Assembly (NCBI RefSeq): GCF_006542275.1 | Contig: NZ_CP041217.1 | Coordinates: 4,652,501-4,716,500 of the forward strand | Source: Saccharibacillus brassicae | GTDB lineage: Bacteria > Bacillota > Bacilli > Paenibacillales > Paenibacillaceae | DNA length: 64,000 nucleotides | Reading direction: 5' to 3' | Shown here: piece by piece, positions 45,059-54,096 of the stretch | How the letters are laid out: every line of letters begins with the position of its first letter | Numbering within the stretch: the first letter of the stretch is position 1 | Program-made: the position numbers and the translations under genes | Notes under the pieces: model-generated | The model's input: the letters and a program-made list of their open reading frames with translations, nothing else | Database searches by the model: none | What the model was told of the DNA's origin: nothing

Positions 45059-45951
45059 GTGACCAGGCCGCGGCGCTCAGAGAGCTGATCACCTCGCTAA
45101 GAACCGATCCGGCCAAACAGGGAGACCCTTCCGATCCATCGGGCAAAACCGCGCATATCATAGCGGTCACGAGCGGCAAAGGAGGCGTCGGAAAGTCGAA
45201 CTTCACTTTGAATTTCGCGCTGGAACTGCAAAAATTGGGGCGAAAAGTCCTGGTGTTCGATGCCGACATCGGAATGGCCAACATCGACGTGCTGATGGGC
45301 GTCCGTGCCCGGTACAATTTGTTTCATCTGTTGAAGCGGGAAAAAAGCATGAGCGAGATTATCCAGTTGGGGCCGAACTCGCTTCCTTTCGTTGCGGGAG
45401 GGTCGGGAATGGCCGAATTGTTTTCGCTTTCGGACGAAGATCTGCTCTATTTTACGCGGCAGATCGAAGAAATCGCGCACGATCTCGATTATATTCTATT
45501 CGATACCGGAGCCGGTCTATCCAAGGAAACGATTCGGTTCATTACCGCTTCCGACGAATGTATCGTCGTGACGACGCCGGAACCGACCGCGATCACGGAC
45601 GCTTACGCGTTGGTCAAAGTCGTGCACGACCTGGAGCACTCCGCCCGTTTTCGGCTGGTCGTCAATCGAGCTTCCGATCGGCGGGAAGCGCAGCAGACGT
45701 CGGACAAGATCCGGCTTGTGGCCGAAAAATTTTTGCAGCTGGACATTCCGGTTCTCGGTCATGTCAGCGACGACCCGCACGTCAGCCAGGCGGTCAAGAA
45801 GCAGACGCCTTTTTCTATCCGGTTTCCAAACAGTCAGGCTTCGAAAGACATCCAAGAGCTGGCACTTCGTTACACGCAAAACACCTTGCAAGTTCGAGCC
45901 GATTCGCCGAAAGGGATCAAGGGATTTGTGAGCAGATTATTAAAACGGTGA
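45055..45951 (+). CDS. flhG: MinD-like ATPase FlhG (YlxH)
   Basis: The 298-aa ATPase starts MSDQAAALRELI, which contains the DQAxxLR motif (3-9) known to stimulate FlhF GTPase. The deviant Walker A is KGGVGKS (42-48), followed by DADIGMANIDVLMG and DTGAGLSKET. FlhG controls flagellar number together with FlhF and C-ring proteins. It ends with a basic amphipathic tail (GFVSRLLKR), likely membrane-targeting. Confidence 0.96.
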   Translation: MSDQAAALRELITSLRTDPAKQGDPSDPSGKTAHIIAVTSGKGGVGKSNFTLNFALELQKLGRKVLVFDADIGMANIDVLMGVRARYNLFHLLKREKSMSEIIQLGPNSLPFVAGGSGMAELFSLSDEDLLYFTRQIEEIAHDLDYILFDTGAGLSKETIRFITASDECIVVTTPEPTAITDAYALVKVVHDLEHSARFRLVVNRASDRREAQQTSDKIRLVAEKFLQLDIPVLGHVSDDPHVSQAVKKQTPFSIRFPNSQASKDIQELALRYTQNTLQVRADSPKGIKGFVSRLLKR

Positions 45952-45984
45952 AACTGATTCTGGAACCGAACAGGAGTTGAAGGT

Positions 45985-47472
45985 ATGGCGCCATATCGCG
46001 TGCTTGTGGTCGACGATTCCGCTTTTATGCGCAAAATCGTATCGGACCTGATCGAACGGGATGTATCGTTCTCCGTTGTCGATACGGCAACGAACGGGCG
46101 GGAAGCCGTCGAGCAAATTATGAGAATCAAACCCGACATCGTCACGATGGACGTGGAGATGCCGGAAATGAACGGACTGGAATCGCTCAAGGTCATCATG
46201 CGCGAATACCCGCTGCCGGTCATCATGCTGTCGGGAATAAACGAAGAAGGCATGCGCGAGACGATCATGGCGCTGGAAGCGGGGGCATTCGATTTTATCC
46301 GCAAGCCGTCGGTCTCGAACTCGCAGGATATCGAAGCGGTCGGCGAAGCGCTGCTTCGCCAGCTGCATGCGGCCGTTCACGACTCCACCTGGAGAAAAGA
46401 CAAGCCGCTTCCGTCGAAAGCTTCAAGCGCGCTTCCGGAACAAGCGGCTGCGCCCGAGCTGCCCGAAGCCGAAGCTTCCGGCACTTCGGCGCGCCAGCCG
46501 GAGGAACGCACGCCGGAGACGCCGCGTCCGAAGATCGCGGCTCCGCCGCCTGCGGACCGAAGCCGCCCCGAGTCCTCCGTCACGGACACGGCGCCGCGTT
46601 CCGGCGCCGCGATGCCAAAAGGAAACGCGGGAATGCCCGCAGGGCAACCTCCTGCGGCTGCCCGCCCTTCGGCTCCCCGCGAAGAGAAAAAGCCGGAACG
46701 CGCGCCGAATGTGCGCCCGTCGGCTCCGGCGGACAAGCCTAGAAGCGAGTTCTCCGCGGCTCCGGCGAAAAAGCCGCTGCAGGTGCCGCCTGCGGCAGCC
46801 AAGGCGCCGGCCTTCGACCGGAAAGCGCCGGACAAAACGTCCGAGCGTCCTCCGGCGACGCCGACCTTCTCGCGATCTTCCGCCGGCGACTCGATCGATC
46901 AGATCGTCGCGGTAGGCTGCTCGACCGGAGGGCCGAGGGCGCTGAAGGAACTGCTGGAAAACATTCCGGCTTCGTTCCCCGCTCCGATCGTCATCGTGCA
47001 GCATATGCCGCCTAAATTCACCCATTCGCTGGCCCAGCGCCTGAATACGCTCAGCCAGCTCGAAGTCGTCGAAGCCCAGCAGGGTATGCCGCTGCGCAAA
47101 GGAACGGCCTACATCGCGCCGGGCGGCCAGCATCTGCTCGTCAAACGTGCGGGAAGCGGCCAATACTCGATTGAATTGTCCGACGCTGCGCCGCAGAACG
47201 GTCACAAGCCGTCTGTCGGGGCCATGTTCGACTCGCTGCTGCCGATGAACGAAGTTCGCCGGCATGCGGTCATCATGACCGGTATGGGCAGCGATGGGGC
47301 CAAAGAAATGAAGAAGCTGTACGACTCGGGGATTGCCACCACGATTGCAGAAAGCGAAGAGACGTGCGTCGTTTACGGCATGCCTCGTTCCGCCGCCGAA
47401 TTGAATTGTGTCATGCACCTTCTTCCTCTGCCGCAAATTGCAACAAAATTAAATCAGGTCGTGAAATCTTAA
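45985..47472 (+). CDS. cheB: Chemotaxis methylesterase CheB with unusually long linker
   Basis: The 495-aa protein demethylates and deamidates chemoreceptors. Receiver domain residues 1-125 have phospho-Asp56 (TMDVEMPEMNG). Residues about 130-303 are an Ala/Pro/Arg/Ser-rich disordered linker. The methylesterase domain (304-495) has the triad Ser313 (GCSTGGPR), His340 (IVQHMPP) and Asp437 (GMGSDGAKE). Usual CheB is about 350 aa, so the linker accounts for the extra length. Confidence 0.96.
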   Translation: MAPYRVLVVDDSAFMRKIVSDLIERDVSFSVVDTATNGREAVEQIMRIKPDIVTMDVEMPEMNGLESLKVIMREYPLPVIMLSGINEEGMRETIMALEAGAFDFIRKPSVSNSQDIEAVGEALLRQLHAAVHDSTWRKDKPLPSKASSALPEQAAAPELPEAEASGTSARQPEERTPETPRPKIAAPPPADRSRPESSVTDTAPRSGAAMPKGNAGMPAGQPPAAARPSAPREEKKPERAPNVRPSAPADKPRSEFSAAPAKKPLQVPPAAAKAPAFDRKAPDKTSERPPATPTFSRSSAGDSIDQIVAVGCSTGGPRALKELLENIPASFPAPIVIVQHMPPKFTHSLAQRLNTLSQLEVVEAQQGMPLRKGTAYIAPGGQHLLVKRAGSGQYSIELSDAAPQNGHKPSVGAMFDSLLPMNEVRRHAVIMTGMGSDGAKEMKKLYDSGIATTIAESEETCVVYGMPRSAAELNCVMHLLPLPQIATKLNQVVKS

Positions 47473-47501
47473 TTGCATTTTAATGGAGGAGGTGTCTCGC
47501 A

Positions 47502-49589
47502 ATGGACATGAATCAGTATCTATCTATGTTTATTGATGAGTCGAATGATCATCTGCAATCGTTGAACGAAAAAATGCTGGAACTTGAGGGCAGCCCCGAG
47601 GATATTAGCATCGTGCAAGTTATTTTCCGCTCCGCGCACACCTTGAAAGGCATGGCGGCCACAATGGGATTCGAAGACTTGGCCGCGCTTACCCACCAAA
47701 TGGAGAACGTGCTCGATCTGGTGCGCAACGACAAGCTGAAAATGCAAAACTTCATTTTCGATACGCTGTTCAAAAGTCTCGACGCGCTTGACGCAATGGT
47801 GCAAGATATTACGCAGGGCGGCGAAGGCAAAGCGGACGTTACGGCGATCGTCGCTTCCCTGCAGTCGATCGTGCGCGGCGAAGTGCCGAGCAGCGAAGGA
47901 TCGGTGCCCTCGGCCGCTGGCGCTTCGGCTCCGGCATCCCCGAACGCCGTTTCGGGCGTTCCGATCTCCAAAAAACAGATCCAGCTGGACGAATTCCAAC
48001 ATTCCATTCTCAAACAATCGCTCACGGCAGGACATCGGGTACTCTATATCGAAGTTTCCATACGGGAGGATTGCCAACTGAAAGCGGCTCGCGCCTACAT
48101 GGTCTTCGATCTGCTCGAACGAAGCGGCGAAGTCGTCAAGTCCCATCCGACCGTTCAGGAAATCGAGCAGGAGAAATTCGATCGCAGTTTCTCGCTTTAT
48201 TTCATTACCGAAAAAGATCCGGAAGAACTGCAGTCGATGATTTTGAACCTGTCGGAAATCGAAGATGCGAAATTGGTCTCGATCGACATGGACACGCTGA
48301 GCCAACTGGCGGAGAAACTCGAAGCGGACGTCGAAGAAGAAGCGCCGGCCGTCATCGAAGCGGCAGTCGTGGAAGCGGCACCTGCAGCGGCAGCCGACAA
48401 AGACAAACCGGCAGCCGCCAAAAAAGTGGTCGCCGCGCCTTCGCGGACGATCCGCGTCGATATCGAACGTCTCGACGTGCTGATGAATCTGTTCAGCGAG
48501 CTGCTGATCGACCGGGTCCGGCTTGAACAGCTGGCCACGGAAATCAAAAGCCAGGAACTGACCGAATCGGTCGAGCATATGGGCCGCGTCAGCAGCGATT
48601 TGCAGAATATCGTCATGAAGCTGCGGATGGTCGCGATTGATACGGTGTTCAACCGCTTCCCGCGCATGGTGCGCGATCTGGCGAAGTCGCTCGGCAAAAA
48701 GCTCGACCTGGTCATCACGGGAGCCGAGACCGAACTCGACCGTACCGTCATCGACGAGATCGGCGATCCGCTCGTCCACCTGCTGCGCAACTCGGTCGAT
48801 CACGGCATCGAATCGATCGCCGAGCGCGTAGCCGCGGGCAAACCGGAGACGGGTACCGTCAACCTGCGCGCTTTCCACAGCGGCAACCATGTCTTCATCG
48901 AAATCGAAGATGACGGCAAAGGCATCGATCGGCACAAAATTCTGGCTTCGGCGCTCAAAAAAGGCGTCGTGACCGAAGACGAGTCGCGTTCGATGACGGA
49001 CGAGCAGGTATATCAACTGCTGTTCGCTCCGGGCTTCAGCACGGCGGAAGTGATCTCCGACATTTCGGGACGCGGCGTCGGCCTCGACGTCGTCAAGTCC
49101 AAGATCGCTTCCCTGGGCGGCCATGTCGCGGTGACGTCGACGCTCGGCCAAGGCACGCTGTTCTCGGTCCAGCTTCCGTTGACGCTGTCGATCATCTCCG
49201 CGATGATGATTCGTCTCGGTTCGGAGAAATACGCGATCCCGCTGTCTTCCATCGTGGAGACCGGTATCATCCGCAAAGAACAGGTCCGCAACGTGCACGG
49301 CAGCAAACTGATTCCTTATCGGGATGCCCACATTCCTCTCATGTCGCTGAGCCGCTTCTTCGACGCCGTGGATTACAACGAAGAGGATGAAGAAGAAACG
49401 GAGATCGTCGTTATTCGCAAAGGCGATCGCCTGGCGGCTTTGGCCATCGACTCGTTCATCGGCCAAAACGAAATCGTCATCAAGAACCTGGGCAAATACC
49501 TGCCTCAAGTTCCGGGGATTTCCGGCGCTACGATACTCGGGGACGGCCAGGTGGCTTTGATTCTCGATCCGAACGCGCTGATCAAATAA
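47502..49589 (+). CDS. cheA: Chemotaxis histidine kinase CheA
   Basis: The 695-aa kinase has phospho-His46 in the Hpt domain (FRSAHTLKGMAATMGF), a CheY/CheB-binding P2 region with Ala-rich linkers, a dimerisation domain, and an ATPase domain. N box is HLLRNSVDHGIE, and G boxes are DISGRGVGLDVV and GQGTLFSVQLP. A C-terminal CheW-like domain follows. ATG 47502 follows GGAGGAGGTG. A GC hairpin (49591-49617) follows the stop. Confidence 0.97.
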   Translation: MDMNQYLSMFIDESNDHLQSLNEKMLELEGSPEDISIVQVIFRSAHTLKGMAATMGFEDLAALTHQMENVLDLVRNDKLKMQNFIFDTLFKSLDALDAMVQDITQGGEGKADVTAIVASLQSIVRGEVPSSEGSVPSAAGASAPASPNAVSGVPISKKQIQLDEFQHSILKQSLTAGHRVLYIEVSIREDCQLKAARAYMVFDLLERSGEVVKSHPTVQEIEQEKFDRSFSLYFITEKDPEELQSMILNLSEIEDAKLVSIDMDTLSQLAEKLEADVEEEAPAVIEAAVVEAAPAAAADKDKPAAAKKVVAAPSRTIRVDIERLDVLMNLFSELLIDRVRLEQLATEIKSQELTESVEHMGRVSSDLQNIVMKLRMVAIDTVFNRFPRMVRDLAKSLGKKLDLVITGAETELDRTVIDEIGDPLVHLLRNSVDHGIESIAERVAAGKPETGTVNLRAFHSGNHVFIEIEDDGKGIDRHKILASALKKGVVTEDESRSMTDEQVYQLLFAPGFSTAEVISDISGRGVGLDVVKSKIASLGGHVAVTSTLGQGTLFSVQLPLTLSIISAMMIRLGSEKYAIPLSSIVETGIIRKEQVRNVHGSKLIPYRDAHIPLMSLSRFFDAVDYNEEDEEETEIVVIRKGDRLAALAIDSFIGQNEIVIKNLGKYLPQVPGISGATILGDGQVALILDPNALIK

Positions 49590-49590
49590 T

Positions 49591-49617
49591 CGAATCCCGG
49601 CCGTTTGGCCGGGTTCG
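49591..49617 (+). other. Hairpin after cheA
   Basis: CCCGGCC pairs with GGCCGGG around GTTT, with flanking CGAA/TTCG. No T-run follows, so it is probably not a full terminator. Confidence 0.4.
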
Positions 49618-49680
49618 ACTTACGTTTCGAGCCTGCGTAGGATTCAGGATTGCGGAGGAAAGCCGCCGACGGAATCGTTA

Positions 49681-49709
49681 ACGCGGTCAAGGGCCAAGGC
49701 CCAATAAAG
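49681..49709 (+). repeat. cheW leader hairpin motif, shared with the topA leader
   Basis: ACGCGGTCAAGGGCC, AA, GGCCC, AATAAAG lie just before the cheW ribosome binding site. The same blocks occur at 17350-17384 before topA. GGGC can pair with GCCC. The CGCGG block has no CCGCG partner here, unlike at topA. Confidence 0.45.
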
Positions 49710-49721
49710 GGGGATTTTTTT

Positions 49722-50183
49722 GTGGCAGAACAAATTAAGGTAATCGTGTTTGCATTGGGTAATGAAGAGTACGGTATCGACGTGGATAAAGTGCGCACGA
49801 TCGAGCGCATGATGCCGATTACGCGCGTACCGAAAACGTACTCCTTTATCAAAGGGGTCATCAATTTGCGCGGTGTGGTCATTCCGGTCATCGACCTGAG
49901 AGGCCGGTTCAACCTGGAAGAGACGACGTACACCGATCAGACCCGGATTATTATCGTGGCTGTCGGCGATATGGAAGTCGGCTTTATCGTCGATGCGGCC
50001 AACGACGTCGTCGATCTCGACCGCGACAATATCGATTCGCCTCCGGAAGTCGTCGGCGGAGTCAAAGCGAAGTATTTGGACGGAGTGGCCAAAGTCGGCG
50101 AAGATCGTCTGCTGATCATGTTGAATCTGGCGGAAGTGCTGAATCGCGGTGAAGTAGCCCACCTCGAACAGCTTGAGGATTAA
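49722..50183 (+). CDS. cheW: Chemotaxis coupling protein CheW
   Basis: The 153-aa protein links CheA to receptors. GTG 49722 gives (M)AEQIKVIVFALGNEEYGIDVDKVRTIERMMPITRVP, the CheW start, with AAAGGGGGA upstream. VINLRGVVIPVIDLRGRF is the conserved core. An upstream ATG in this frame (49650) would read through the repeated hairpin motif and is rejected. Confidence 0.96.
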   Translation: MAEQIKVIVFALGNEEYGIDVDKVRTIERMMPITRVPKTYSFIKGVINLRGVVIPVIDLRGRFNLEETTYTDQTRIIIVAVGDMEVGFIVDAANDVVDLDRDNIDSPPEVVGGVKAKYLDGVAKVGEDRLLIMLNLAEVLNRGEVAHLEQLED

Positions 50184-50186
50184 GCG

Positions 50187-50813
50187 ATGGAAATTTATTC
50201 GAAACTGGAAGGCTTCAAGCTTGACGTACTGAAGGAAGTCGGCAATATCGGCGCCGGTCATGCCGCCACCGCGTTATCCCAGCTGCTGAACAAACCGATC
50301 GACATGGCAGTACCCAAAGTACAGCTTCTTCCGTTCGAAGACATTGCGGAAAAGGTGGGCGGCGCGGAAAAAATCGTGCTGACCGTCTTTTTCCGGGTCG
50401 AAGGAGACGCTCCGGGCAATCTGTTCTACATTATGGCGCCTGAAGCCGGCAAGTCGCTCCTGCGCCGTCTTGGCGCTTTCGTGCCGACGGAAGGATTGGA
50501 ACTGTCGGAGATGGAGCAGTCCGCTCTTGGCGAAATCGGCAACATTTTGGCCGGCTCGTATCTGTCGTCCCTGGCCGACTTTACGAATCTGGCGATGTCA
50601 CCTACCGTTCCCGCGCTTGCGCTGGATATGGCGGGGGCGATTCTCAGCTACGGAATGATCCAGTTCGGAGAGATGGGCGATGCGGCGCTGTTGATCGACA
50701 CGACATTCGTACAAGGCAACGATGAGGTTGAGGGACAATTTTTCCTCATCCCCGATCCGGAATCGTTCAACAAAATCTTTACGGCGCTCGGAGTTCCGTT
50801 CGACAATGACTGA
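50187..50813 (+). CDS. cheC: CheY-P phosphatase CheC
   Basis: The 208-aa protein has two phosphatase helices: LDVLKEVGNIGAGHAATALSQLL and QSALGEIGNILAGSYLSSL. CheC dephosphorylates CheY-P and binds CheD in the Bacillus adaptation system. It is 3 bp after cheW and overlaps cheD by 8 bp. Confidence 0.96.
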   Translation: MEIYSKLEGFKLDVLKEVGNIGAGHAATALSQLLNKPIDMAVPKVQLLPFEDIAEKVGGAEKIVLTVFFRVEGDAPGNLFYIMAPEAGKSLLRRLGAFVPTEGLELSEMEQSALGEIGNILAGSYLSSLADFTNLAMSPTVPALALDMAGAILSYGMIQFGEMGDAALLIDTTFVQGNDEVEGQFFLIPDPESFNKIFTALGVPFDND

Positions 50814-51303
50814 CGGACAAAATCTGGTCAAAGTCGGCATGGCCGATCTCAACGTAGTCGGGAATTCCGGAATTCTTCGTACCACGGGACTCGGCTCCTG
50901 CGTCGGCTTGACACTGTACGATCCGCAGGTCAAAGTGGCCGGTATGGCTCACGTCATGCTGCCTACGTCGGATATCGCTCGGGAAAGTCAAATCAATATT
51001 GCCAAGTATGCGGATACGGCCCTGCCGGCGCTGGTCGACCGATTGGTGGATCTGGGCGCTTCCAAACGGCGGCTGGTCGCCAAAATGGCCGGCGGGGCGC
51101 AGATGTTCGCGTTTGCCGGAAGCGGAGATACGATGCGTATCGGTCCGCGCAACGTGGAATCGTGCAAAGAAATGCTCAAAAAACTGGGCATATCGCTGTT
51201 TGCCGAAGATACGGGAGCCAATTACGGCCGAACGATTGAAATCAGTTCGGAAACGGGGATTTTGACCATACGCAGCGTTCAAAAAGGGGTAAAGGAATTG
51301 TAG
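50806..51303 (+). CDS. cheD: Chemoreceptor glutamine deamidase CheD
   Basis: The 165-aa protein has catalytic Cys32 (GLGSCVGLTLYD) and His49 (GMAHVMLP). It deamidates receptor glutamines and stimulates CheC. ATG 50806 is inside the cheC end; the frame is open further upstream (to 50722) but that would lie within cheC and lacks a better site. Confidence 0.95.
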   Translation: MTDGQNLVKVGMADLNVVGNSGILRTTGLGSCVGLTLYDPQVKVAGMAHVMLPTSDIARESQINIAKYADTALPALVDRLVDLGASKRRLVAKMAGGAQMFAFAGSGDTMRIGPRNVESCKEMLKKLGISLFAEDTGANYGRTIEISSETGILTIRSVQKGVKEL

Positions 51304-51305
51304 CG

Positions 51306-51767
51306 ATGAAGGGAACCATAAGAGTAAATCTGATATTCGCTTTGATCGGATTTGTAGTTACTTTTCTATTCGCGGTCCGAACCAACCTCCCCGTAACCAG
51401 TTTGATTCGGGGAGGCGTCGGAGCGTTGGTCTGGTTTCTCCTGGCGTTTCTTTTTCGCATCGTGCTCGGAGCACTTGAGCCGCTGCCCAAAGAAAATCAG
51501 GGCAGCGGCTCTTCTGCGCCGGATGGCATTCCGGACGAGGACATGCGGGGATCCAGGCTGGATCTGGTAACGCCCGATGAAAGCGACGAATTAAACGATT
51601 TGTTAAAACCGGAAGCGGATAAGACTCGGATGACCGACGAGCGAACTGCGCAGTCAAACGGATTCAAGCCGCTCAATCCGCCAAAGTTGGTATCGACGCA
51701 AGATAACGATCCCGAAGAACTGGCGAAAGCCGTACGTCATCTCACAGAAGATGAAGGAGGGAGATAA
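51306..51767 (+). CDS. Small two-helix membrane protein of unknown function
   Basis: The 153-aa product has two N-terminal membrane helices (VNLIFALIGFVVTFLFAV and GGVGALVWFLLAFLFRIVLGAL, about 7-56) and an acidic, probably disordered cytoplasmic tail. It is packed between cheD and sigD (2 bp on each side), so it is co-expressed with chemotaxis genes. B. subtilis has no gene here. I do not recognise the family. Confidence 0.75.
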   Translation: MKGTIRVNLIFALIGFVVTFLFAVRTNLPVTSLIRGGVGALVWFLLAFLFRIVLGALEPLPKENQGSGSSAPDGIPDEDMRGSRLDLVTPDESDELNDLLKPEADKTRMTDERTAQSNGFKPLNPPKLVSTQDNDPEELAKAVRHLTEDEGGR

Positions 51768-51769
51768 CA

Positions 51770-52558
51770 ATGGATGAACGCAAATCCGGTCAGTTGAACC
51801 ACCTGGATTTATGGATTCGCTGGAAAGAGCATAACGATATCGAAGCCAAGAAGAAACTGATCGAGAATCACTTATCCATTGTCGATTACGTCTCTTCGCG
51901 ACTGGCGGTGGGACTCCCGAAAAACGTGTCCAAAGACGATCTGGCAAGCAACGGGGTCATGGGGCTAATCGACGCAATCGAAAAATTCGATTATAAACGG
52001 GGTCTTCAATTCGAGACTTACGCTTCCTGGCGGGTACGGGGTGCGATTCTCGACGGACTGCGCCAAGGCGATTGGGTGCCTCGGTCGGTGCGGGAAAAAG
52101 CGAAAAAGATCGAGGAAGCTTACCAAAGGCTGGAACAGGAAAACATGCGGGGCGCTTCGGACCTGGAGATGAGCGAGTTTTTGGGCATTTCCGAAAAAGA
52201 ATTCCAGCAGATGCTTCAGGACGTATCGGTCATGTCGCTTGTGTCGCTGGAAGATCCGATCCGCGACGAAGAATCGGAGACCCGGATTTCGGTGCTGGTC
52301 GACGAAAAAGCCAAAAATCCCGATCACAAAGTGAACGAGTTTTATTTGAAGGAAGCTTTGGCGAAAGGGATCGACAAGCTGACCGAAAAAGAGCGGATCG
52401 TCATCTCGCTGCTGTATTTCGAAGACTTGTCGCTGAGCGAGATCGCGGAAGTCATGTCGCTGTCTCCTTCGCGCATATCGCAGCTGCACTCCAAAGCGAT
52501 TTTGCGTCTGCGCGGAACGCTGGACAAGCAAAAAAGCCTGCTTATGCAGGATCGGTAA
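51770..52558 (+). CDS. sigD: Flagellar RNA polymerase sigma factor SigD (FliA/WhiG type)
   Basis: The 262-aa sigma factor has region 2 (IDAIEKFDYKRGLQFETYASWRVRGAILDGLRQGDWVPRSVREKAKKIEEAY), region 3 and region 4 (LTEKERIVISLLYFEDLSLSEIAEVMSLSPSRISQLHSKAILRLRGTL). It directs filament, stator and chemoreceptor genes in Bacillus. Far-distal position in the operon matches B. subtilis, where distance lowers SigD level and sets the motile fraction. Confidence 0.97.
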   Translation: MDERKSGQLNHLDLWIRWKEHNDIEAKKKLIENHLSIVDYVSSRLAVGLPKNVSKDDLASNGVMGLIDAIEKFDYKRGLQFETYASWRVRGAILDGLRQGDWVPRSVREKAKKIEEAYQRLEQENMRGASDLEMSEFLGISEKEFQQMLQDVSVMSLVSLEDPIRDEESETRISVLVDEKAKNPDHKVNEFYLKEALAKGIDKLTEKERIVISLLYFEDLSLSEIAEVMSLSPSRISQLHSKAILRLRGTLDKQKSLLMQDR

Positions 52559-52634
52559 CACTTGAGCGACAAGAGGTCGGGGGGATTCTGGCCTTGGATA
52601 GGGAAAGTTGGGAAATCCGAAAGGGGAGTTATCC

Positions 52635-54038
52635 GTGGTTGAACATCTGGCTTTGGACCGGCATCTTGCTGTCGTATTCGAGCCCTCCAAAATGTCGGCC
52701 CGTTTGCGTTTCTTGAAAGCGGAAGAAGACTTTGCTTGTACGGAAGAGAGTTTGAACCAATTTTTGCACGATCACGATGTCCGGTTCGGGCTGCTGCAGG
52801 ATCGTATCGCTGCGTTCGTCGCCTCGCCGCAAACGTATGCTTTGGAAGACTTTGAAATTGCCAGGGGGCTCGCGCCGATCGATGGCAAAGACGGTTACAT
52901 TGAATTCATGTTCGAACAAGAAGACGAAGCCAGACCGATGGAACGCGAAGACGGCCGAGTCGACTACAAAGAACTGATCCGTCTCAAAAACGTGGGCAAA
53001 GGCCAGCTGTTGGCCCGCAGACACGCTTCCCGGCCGGGAACGTCGGGCACCACGGTAACGGGAGAAGAAGCTCCGTTCAAACCCGGCAAGGAAATTCGAT
53101 TCAAAGTCGGAAAAAACGTCGTGACGGACGAAAATCATACATCGCTGTACGCGACGATCGAAGGCATGGTCAGTCGGACGGATAACGGAAAAATCAACGT
53201 ATTTACCGTCTATGAAGTGCACGGTGACGTGGATTACAGCAGCGGCAACGTCGATTTCGTGGGTACTGTCGTGATCCGGGGCAGCGTGCTGCCGGGATTC
53301 CGCGTCAAAGCGGCCGGAGACATCCGGGTCCAGGGAGGCGTCGAAGGCGCCGAATTGTTTGCCGAAGGCTCGATCGAAATCACGGGCGGAATTATCGGTT
53401 ACCATAAAGGCATCGTCAAAGCCGGAATGAACGTGAAAAGTTCGTTTATTCAGGACGGCAACGTGGAAGCCGGAGATACGATCTTCGTCTCGCAGAGCAT
53501 TATGCATTCCGAAGTAAGAGCCGGAAAAGACGTCATTTGCGGCGGAACCAAAGGGCTAATCGTCGGCGGGCATGTCCAGGCGGGCGAAAGTGTGACGGCC
53601 AGAACGATCGGGAACACGATGGCGACGGCCACGGCAATCGAAGTAGGCGTTCTGCCGAATCTTCGCAATGAATTGGCGGACCTACATAACAAATTGCGCG
53701 AAGCCGCCGACAATGTGCAAAAAACGACGCAGGCGCTCGGGATGCTGGATCAAATGGCGCAGGCCGGTACGTTGAACGCCGACAAGCTGGCACTTCGCGC
53801 CAAACTGAGCGTGACCAAGCGGCAGCAGGAAAAAAACCGGGCCGACGTCAAAGAACGGATCTTCGAAATCGAACACATTTTGGAAGATGCCAGCCGGGCG
53901 CGCGTCGTCGTGAACGATACGATTTACGGAGGCGCCAAAGTTGTTATCGGTCGTTACACCAAATTTCTGAAGGAAACGGCATCTCGGGTGTCTTTTCAAT
54001 ATCAGGAAGGCGATATCGTCATGTCCGCAAATCGCTGA
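52635..54038 (+). CDS. FapA/DUF342 family polymer-forming protein
   Basis: The 467-aa product starts at GTG 52635 after AAGGGGAG. Residues about 60-170 resemble the FapA N-terminal domain (RRHASRPGTSGTTVTGEEAPFKPGKEIRF). About 185-330 is a right-handed beta-helix (VHGDVDYSSGNVDFVGTVVIRGSVLPGFRVKAAGDIRVQGGVEGAEL). The C-terminal third is a coiled coil with a final beta segment. DUF342 proteins occur near flagellar genes in several Firmicutes; the role is unknown. Confidence 0.85.
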   Translation: MVEHLALDRHLAVVFEPSKMSARLRFLKAEEDFACTEESLNQFLHDHDVRFGLLQDRIAAFVASPQTYALEDFEIARGLAPIDGKDGYIEFMFEQEDEARPMEREDGRVDYKELIRLKNVGKGQLLARRHASRPGTSGTTVTGEEAPFKPGKEIRFKVGKNVVTDENHTSLYATIEGMVSRTDNGKINVFTVYEVHGDVDYSSGNVDFVGTVVIRGSVLPGFRVKAAGDIRVQGGVEGAELFAEGSIEITGGIIGYHKGIVKAGMNVKSSFIQDGNVEAGDTIFVSQSIMHSEVRAGKDVICGGTKGLIVGGHVQAGESVTARTIGNTMATATAIEVGVLPNLRNELADLHNKLREAADNVQKTTQALGMLDQMAQAGTLNADKLALRAKLSVTKRQQEKNRADVKERIFEIEHILEDASRARVVVNDTIYGGAKVVIGRYTKFLKETASRVSFQYQEGDIVMSANR

Positions 54039-54096
54039 GCATTCGCTGGCGGTTTTTGACGTTTGAATCGGATGCACAAGCAATGAGGGGGGCTTC

